Assembly: GCF_000308715.1 (NCBI RefSeq)
Contig: NZ_BAGH01000076.1
Span: 1-33,987 of the forward strand
Reading direction: 5' to 3'
Length of the DNA: 33,987 bases
Source of the DNA: Nocardia tenerifensis NBRC 101015
GTDB taxonomy: Bacteria > Actinomycetota > Actinomycetes > Mycobacteriales > Mycobacteriaceae
Made by a program: the position numbers and the translations under genes. This document shows, piece by piece, positions 29,134 through 33,987 of the stretch (position 1 is its first letter; every line of letters starts with the position of its first letter). The notes beneath the pieces are model-generated. The model was given only the letters and a program-made list of their open reading frames with translations, did no database searches and had not been told where the DNA came from.

Positions 29134-30321
29134 TCAGCAGTTGCTCGGGGCGGGTTCGCCGCGGAAGCGACCCTCCACGTAGTTCCAGGCATCGACGAAG
29201 CCGGCCACCGCGGTGGTCATGTGTTCGGCGATCTCGTAGGGGTGGAAATCGAGTTTCGCGCCCGCCTTGCAGTAACGGTCGGCGACCTCGGCGACCGGCG
29301 GGAAGAACGTCATCTCGTCGAATCGGCCCTGCCACAGGTACATCGGGGCCGTGGGGACGCCGTCGAAGTAGCGCAGGCTGTTCTCGCGCAGCACCGCATG
29401 GGCCTCCGGGCTGTTCATCAGGCTCTTCGACGCGGCCATCTGCTCGGCGTTGCGGAAGACGCCGTGGAAGAGCAGGAACCGGCGGCAGGCGTCGTGGGTG
29501 AATTCGCGGAACCACAGGCCGTTCTCGTTCAGCTGATCCGAGATCGGCAGCCGATCGGGGTATTCCCGCTCCAGGCCCATAGCGGCGGCGAAGGCGAGGC
29601 CGAAGCCGGGATGCGGGGCGAAGCCGAGCGCCATCGCCATCTCCTCGAGATCGGCGGGAACGCCGCCCGCGACGACCCCGGCGAGCTTCAGATCCGGTGC
29701 GTACGTGGGCTGCAGGGCGGCGGCCCACGCGGTGGCCATGCCGCCGCCCGAGTAGCCGGCCAGCGCGACCGGCGAGTCGCCGAGGCCCAGTTCACTGACC
29801 TTGCGCACGGCCTTGACGCTGTCCAGCGTCATCATGCCGCTGAGCCGGGCGGCGCCGTAGGCGGAGGTGGGGCCGAGGTAGTCGGGCAGCGAGATCGCCC
29901 AGCCGCGCCCGATCGGCAGCATCGCGCCGACCGCGTCCTGCAGTTCGCCGTTGAACAGCGAGCGCGACGGGTTGCACTGGGTGCCAAGGGAATTGATCAG
30001 GGCCTGGTAGGAGACGAGCGGCGGGTTCTTGACGCCGTTGGGCAGCAGGACGGTGGTGATCCCCATGACCGGCTTGTTCATCGAGTTGGTCGAGCGGAAC
30101 GCGATCTGCCAGCCGGTGGTTCCCACGTAGGGGCCGGTGTCGATCTTGCGGGTGCGCACGACGTCGCCGGGCTGTAAGGCCGCCAGGTCGGCCGGCGGTG
30201 CGTAGAACACATCCGGATCCGGTGTGGGATAGAGCGGTTGGGCGTTCGCGGGCAGGCCGAGCAGGCCGGCCGAGACGACGCTCAACAACAGGATCGCGAT
30301 CCTGAACGGAACTCTGTGCAC
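29134..30321 (-). CDS. Secretory lipase (LIP family)
   Basis: 395 aa from GTG 30321, which has GAAGGAAAA upstream. The signal peptide VHRVPFRIAILLLSVVSAG continues to ANA (27). The alpha/beta-hydrolase domain resembles the LIP family first described in Candida and common in Nocardia and relatives. Nucleophile S191 sits in GYSGGGMATAWA, D335 in WQGRFDEMTFF and H367 in EIAEHMTTAV. Cysteines C116, C279, C351 and C395 could form disulfides outside the cell. It probably hydrolyses triacylglycerols or other esters. The frame continues upstream to 30591, but that sequence lacks a start signal and would bury the signal peptide. Convergent with the SDR gene. Confidence 0.9.
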   Translation of the reverse strand: MHRVPFRIAILLLSVVSAGLLGLPANAQPLYPTPDPDVFYAPPADLAALQPGDVVRTRKIDTGPYVGTTGWQIAFRSTNSMNKPVMGITTVLLPNGVKNPPLVSYQALINSLGTQCNPSRSLFNGELQDAVGAMLPIGRGWAISLPDYLGPTSAYGAARLSGMMTLDSVKAVRKVSELGLGDSPVALAGYSGGGMATAWAAALQPTYAPDLKLAGVVAGGVPADLEEMAMALGFAPHPGFGLAFAAAMGLEREYPDRLPISDQLNENGLWFREFTHDACRRFLLFHGVFRNAEQMAASKSLMNSPEAHAVLRENSLRYFDGVPTAPMYLWQGRFDEMTFFPPVAEVADRYCKAGAKLDFHPYEIAEHMTTAVAGFVDAWNYVEGRFRGEPAPSNC

Positions 30322-30974
30322 GGTTTTCCTTCGAATATCGGTCGTTATCGACTTGCCGACCCCGACAACGCCTCGGCAACTCGAACGGACCACCACTGCA
30401 TGGAAACAGCGGCGAACGCCATCGTTCGCCGCGAAGACGGATAGACATCGACTCACAGTCACACCGAGGGTCGGACCGGCACACCACCTTTCGGCTCGAT
30501 GACTGCGGGTAGCCGCGGGAGCAGCACCATCCGGAGCGAAGGTAGCGCCGCGCGCGAGACGCCGCGCAACCGGGTCCGGCACTTTGGACAAATCACAACG
30601 CGATTCCTGTGCTTTTGACCAAGATCACTAGCTGTGCGGCACCGTCTAGCGCGTGTCATAGCCGTCGGCTCTCTTCGTTCGGGCTATTCATGGGTCGGAC
30701 GGCGCGTGCGACAGGCCGTCACTCGACGTTTGCCTGGAGTCGCTCCCGGTTGCTGGCAGGCTCGTTGCAGGTCTCGATTCGGCGACCGGTGGCAACCGTC
30801 ACAGTAAACCTCACATCGTGCATAGTGTGTGCCCATTCACAAGTGAATGAATTGCGCAGTCTGCTCAATTTTCGGCGCGCCTATTGTTCATTCAGCGCTT
30901 CGCAGGCAGGGTAAAGGGCATCAAGTGCTCAACTAGGCCTGCGCCCGACCGGTGCCGGCCGGACGGGTGGATGT
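30322..30974. other. 653-bp spacer between lipase and oxidoreductase genes
   Basis: This is the longest non-coding stretch in the window. A plus-strand frame at 30609-30914 has serine- and arginine-rich translation without coding character, and I treat it as chance. Composition falls toward AT between about 30790 and 30900, where a possible -10 (TAGTGT, 30823-30828), a perfect palindrome (30834-30849) and a further TTCATTC half-site (30887-30893) lie. If transcription starts there, the oxidoreductase mRNA has a leader of about 140 bases. The lipase promoter must lie in 30322-30600, where I see no convincing -35/-10 pair. Confidence 0.5.
30834..30849. promoter_or_regulatory. 16-bp perfect palindrome, candidate operator
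   Basis: CATTCAC and GTGAATG flank AA. It starts six bases after the possible -10 TAGTGT, so a bound protein would block the transcription start. GAATGAA (30845-30851) and TTCATTC (30887-30893) form a second, wider pair that shares a half-site. Confidence 0.5.
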
Positions 30975-33900
30975 ATGACCGAGCTCGCCGATCACGATCT
31001 GATTCCGGCGCCGTATGACCTTGCCGACCGCTACCGCGTCGGCGCAGGCACCGTTGTCCTCACCGGGGTCCAAGCGATAGCGCGTCAACTGGTCGAACAG
31101 CACGTGCGCGACCTGCGCGCCGGGCGTCGAGTCGGCACGTTCGTGTCGGGATACCAGGGCAGTCCGCTCGGCGGCGTGGACAAGATGCTGACCGGCATGC
31201 CGAATGTGCTCGCCGAGCACGACATCTCGTTCGTCCCCGGCTTGAACGAGGAGCTGGCCGCGACCTCGGTGTGGGGGAGTCAGGCCGAGCTGCCCAAGGG
31301 CGCCGCGACGCACGACGGCGTCGTCGGCGTCTGGTACGGCAAGGGCCCCGGGCTCGACCGCGCGACGGACGCGCTGCGGCACGCCAACATGTACGGCGCC
31401 AACGCCAACGGCGGTGTGCTGCTGCTGGTCGGCGACGACCCCGCCTCGAAATCCTCGACGGTCCCCGCGGTGAGCGAGCGCTCGCTGGCCGCGATGAACA
31501 TCCCCGTCCTGTTCCCGCGCAACGCCCGCGAGATCATCACCATGGGCCTGCACGGTGTCGCGCTGTCGCGCGCCTCGGGTTGCCTGGTCGCGCTGAAGAT
31601 CGTGGCCGACGTCGCCGACGGCGCGTGGTCGGTCGAGGGCGACGTGGGCGACATCGACATCGTAGTCCCCGAGATCACCTGGGAGGGGCGCCCGTTCAGG
31701 TATCTGCAGCGGCCGATGGCGGCGCCGACGGACAGCGTGATCGCCGAGGCCGACCTGTACGGCCCGCGCTGGGAGATGGTCAAGGCGTACAGCACGCTCA
31801 ACGAGCTCGACGTCATCGAGCTGAACCCGCCGCACGCCACCATCGGCATCGCCGCCACCGGAACCACTTTCGACGCGGTCCGGCAGGCGCTGATCGACCT
31901 CGGCGTCGACGACGACGCGCTCATGCGCGCGGGCGTCCGGCTGCTGCGCATCGGCATGCCGTTTCCCATTGCCCCCGAACGCGTTCGGCAGTTCGCCAAG
32001 GGCCTCACCCGCCTCGTGGTGGTCGAGGACAAGACGGCCTTCATCGAGACCCAGATCCGGGAGATCCTGTACGGCACGGCCGACGCGCCGGAGATCATCG
32101 GCAAGCGCGATGCGTCCGGTCGCCCGCTGTTCGGTCAGGACGGCGAGCTCACCACCGGTCGCATCACCAAGCCGCTCAGCCGAGCCCTGCACGGCTACCT
32201 GGACACGAAACGTCCGCTGCCGCAGCCACTGTCGCTGTCCGTGCTGCCCGCCAAGCGCGCCGCCTACTTCTGCAGCGGCTGCCCGCACAACCGCTCCACC
32301 GCGGTGCCGGAGGGTTCCCTGGCCGGCGGCGGCATCGGCTGCCACACCATGGTGACCATGTCCGGCCGGGAAGACAGCCGCGTCACCGGCCTGACCCAGA
32401 TGGGCGGCGAGGGCGCGCAGTGGATCGGCCAGGCGCCGTTCACCGATGTGCCGCATCTGTTCCAGAACATCGGCGACGGAACGTTTTTCCACTCCGGCCA
32501 GCTCGCCGTCCAGGCGTGCATCGCCGCGGGCGTGAACATCACCTACAAGCTGCTCTACAACGACGTCGTCGCGATGACCGGCGCGCAGGACGCGGAGGGC
32601 GCGCTCGCGGTGCCGCGGCTGACCCACAAGCTGAGCGTCGAGGGCGTCGCGCAGATCATCATCTGCGCCGACGACCCGAAGAAGTACCGCAAGCGCGATC
32701 TCGCCCCCGGCACCCGGCTGTGGCACCGCGATCGCCTCGACGAGGCCCAGCGCGTGCTGCGCGAGGTACCCGGCGTCACGGTCCTCATCTATGACCAGCA
32801 CTGCGCCGCCGACGCGCGACGCCAGCGCAAGCGCGGCACTTTGCCCGCCCGCCGGACCCGGGTCGTCATCAACGAGGCGGTGTGCGAGGGCTGCGGCGAC
32901 TGCGGCGTCAAGAGCAACTGCCTCTCGGTGCAGCCGGTCGACACCGAGTTCGGTCGCAAGACGCGGATCGACCAGACCTCCTGCAACACCGATTACACCT
33001 GCATGGACGGCGACTGCCCGTCGTTCGTCACGGTGGAGCTGCCGGATCCGGGGAAGGCCAAGAAGCGCAAGGCGGTCGAGCGTCCGGTCCCGCCGGTGCT
33101 GGCCGACCTGCCGCTGTCCGCGCCGACGGCGACGCAGAATGTGTTCCTCGCGGGCATCGGCGGCACCGGCATCGTCACCGTGAACCAGGTGCTGGCCACC
33201 GCCGCGCTGCGCGCCGGTTACGAGGTGGCGAGCCTGGATCAGATCGGCCTGAGCCAGAAGGCGGGCCCGGTCGTCTCGCATTTGCGTTTCGCCGCAGGCG
33301 AGTTGGAGCCCGCGAACCGGCTGACGCCCGGCTCGGCGGACTGCATCATCGCGTTCGACCTGCTCACCGCCACCGACAACAAGAACCTGGCCTACGGTTC
33401 CAAAGAGAACACCCTGTCGGTCGCGTCCACCAGCAAGACTCCGACCGGGGACATGGTCTACGACAAGTCCGTCGAGTACCCGGAGACGCCCGCGCTGCTG
33501 GCCCGGCTCGAGCAGGCCTCGCGCGAGGTGCGTTCGTTCGACGCGCTCGCCGCCGCCGAGGTGCTGTTCGGCAATACCGCGGCCGCTAACTTCCTGATGG
33601 TCGGCGCCGCCTATCAGCTCGGCGGGCTGCGCCTGCCCGCGTCCGCCATCGAGGAGGCCATCGAGATCAACGGCGTCGCCGTGAACGCCAATATCGCGGC
33701 GTTCCGCTGGGGCCGGGCGGCGGTCGCGCTGCCGGACGAGTTCGCCGCCGCGGCGGGGCATCCGCAGCGCAAGAGCGCCGAAATCAAGGTTCCCGCCGAC
33801 CTTTTCGAGGGCTTGACCGCGACGGGTGAGACCAAGCGGCTCGTGGAGCTGCGGGCCGCGGAGCTGATCGGCTTCCAGGGTGTGCGGGTCGCGCGGGAGT

Positions 33901-33987
33901 ACGTGCGGACGGTGCAGCACATTTGGGACGCGCAGTCGCGTGTCACCGATCGCACCGAGTTCAGCGAGCAGGTGGCGCGTGGGTTGT
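30975..33987 (+). CDS. Indolepyruvate ferredoxin oxidoreductase, fused subunits, 3' end outside window
   Basis: At least 1004 residues from ATG 30975, still open at the window end; full-length relatives are about 1150-1200. The enzyme decarboxylates 2-oxo acids such as indolepyruvate or phenylpyruvate to acyl-CoA using thiamine diphosphate and iron-sulfur clusters. It begins with the pyrimidine-binding domain (GYQGSPLGGVD, PGLNEELAATSVWGSQ). CSGCPHN at 433-439, GDGTFFHSGQ at 500-509 with a downstream YND (diphosphate/Mg2+ loop), and a cysteine cluster from about 637 (CEGCGDC, SNC, CNTDYTC, GDC) follow. The fused gamma domain has GIGGTGIVTVNQ (727-738) and SQKAGPVVSHLRF. An overlapping ATG at 30971 is out of frame. 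GGTGG just upstream is a weak ribosome site. Confidence 0.93.
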   Translation, partial: MTELADHDLIPAPYDLADRYRVGAGTVVLTGVQAIARQLVEQHVRDLRAGRRVGTFVSGYQGSPLGGVDKMLTGMPNVLAEHDISFVPGLNEELAATSVWGSQAELPKGAATHDGVVGVWYGKGPGLDRATDALRHANMYGANANGGVLLLVGDDPASKSSTVPAVSERSLAAMNIPVLFPRNAREIITMGLHGVALSRASGCLVALKIVADVADGAWSVEGDVGDIDIVVPEITWEGRPFRYLQRPMAAPTDSVIAEADLYGPRWEMVKAYSTLNELDVIELNPPHATIGIAATGTTFDAVRQALIDLGVDDDALMRAGVRLLRIGMPFPIAPERVRQFAKGLTRLVVVEDKTAFIETQIREILYGTADAPEIIGKRDASGRPLFGQDGELTTGRITKPLSRALHGYLDTKRPLPQPLSLSVLPAKRAAYFCSGCPHNRSTAVPEGSLAGGGIGCHTMVTMSGREDSRVTGLTQMGGEGAQWIGQAPFTDVPHLFQNIGDGTFFHSGQLAVQACIAAGVNITYKLLYNDVVAMTGAQDAEGALAVPRLTHKLSVEGVAQIIICADDPKKYRKRDLAPGTRLWHRDRLDEAQRVLREVPGVTVLIYDQHCAADARRQRKRGTLPARRTRVVINEAVCEGCGDCGVKSNCLSVQPVDTEFGRKTRIDQTSCNTDYTCMDGDCPSFVTVELPDPGKAKKRKAVERPVPPVLADLPLSAPTATQNVFLAGIGGTGIVTVNQVLATAALRAGYEVASLDQIGLSQKAGPVVSHLRFAAGELEPANRLTPGSADCIIAFDLLTATDNKNLAYGSKENTLSVASTSKTPTGDMVYDKSVEYPETPALLARLEQASREVRSFDALAAAEVLFGNTAAANFLMVGAAYQLGGLRLPASAIEEAIEINGVAVNANIAAFRWGRAAVALPDEFAAAAGHPQRKSAEIKVPADLFEGLTATGETKRLVELRAAELIGFQGVRVAREYVRTVQHIWDAQSRVTDRTEFSEQVARGL

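Noticed and set aside
30609..30914. 101-codon plus-strand frame in the long spacer before the oxidoreductase
   Set aside because: TTG start, no ribosome site, Ser/Arg-rich sequence without structure, and it overlaps the palindromic regulatory region.
30933..33920. A 995-codon minus-strand open frame opposite the indolepyruvate oxidoreductase gene
   Set aside because: Its translation is His/Asp/Arg/Gly-rich low-complexity sequence, while the plus strand encodes an enzyme with intact motifs throughout. It is an antisense shadow from high third-position GC.
1..33987. CRISPR arrays, insertion sequences, phage genes, tRNA or rRNA genes
   Set aside because: No regularly spaced repeats, transposase or integrase motifs, terminal inverted repeats, or RNA cloverleaf and rRNA signatures were seen on either strand.

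Overview
The window is high-GC actinobacterial DNA with strong third-position G+C bias, GTG starts and many likely leaderless genes. Gene content and order match the block that in Mycobacterium tuberculosis runs from lhr/nei through glpD2, lpdA, Rv3304, amiA1, amiB1, deoD and pmmB. Together with patatin, secretory-lipase and indolepyruvate oxidoreductase genes this suggests a Nocardia or a close relative (Mycobacteriales). The genus is an inference from remembered synteny; no search was run.

Layout. 1-2584 (minus): a zinc-ribbon protein cut by the window edge, a PGM2-type phosphosugar mutase and purine nucleoside phosphorylase, probably one nucleoside-salvage operon. 2842-6192 (plus): an enoyl-CoA isomerase-like protein, then two translationally coupled M20 amidohydrolases (amiB1, amiA1). 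A gamma-glutamylcyclotransferase-like gene (minus) meets them at a hairpin terminator. 6923-11998 (plus): the flavoprotein LpdA, a secreted proline-rich protein, a membrane protein with five tandem FGPP heptads, and a class I aminotransferase. 12100-15612: divergent glpK and glpD. 15632-17898 (minus): a histidine kinase/response regulator pair and a 73-aa secreted protein. 17994-20230 (minus): a TetR regulator coupled to an HpnE-like FAD enzyme behind a 25-bp palindrome, and a small membrane protein. 20420-25849 (minus): nei and lhr behind what looks like a PafBC-type DNA-damage promoter. 26053-29080: a variant histidine phosphatase, then a TetR gene divergent from a patatin-SDR operon with an operator between them. 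29134-30321 (minus): a secreted lipase. From 30975 (plus) to the window end: a fused indolepyruvate ferredoxin oxidoreductase, incomplete at its 3' end.

The window is mainly chromosomal housekeeping and catabolism: glycerol use, nucleoside salvage, DNA repair and lipid metabolism. I found no insertion sequence, phage gene, CRISPR array, tRNA or rRNA. The least explained parts are the proline-rich secreted/membrane pair (8576-10765), the two-component system with its small secreted neighbour (15632-17975), and the HpnE/TetR/small-membrane-protein cluster (17994-20262). Regulatory DNA is unusually readable: several promoters show TANNNT (or a near match) six bases before the start codon, and long palindromes sit where TetR-family repressors would be expected to bind.
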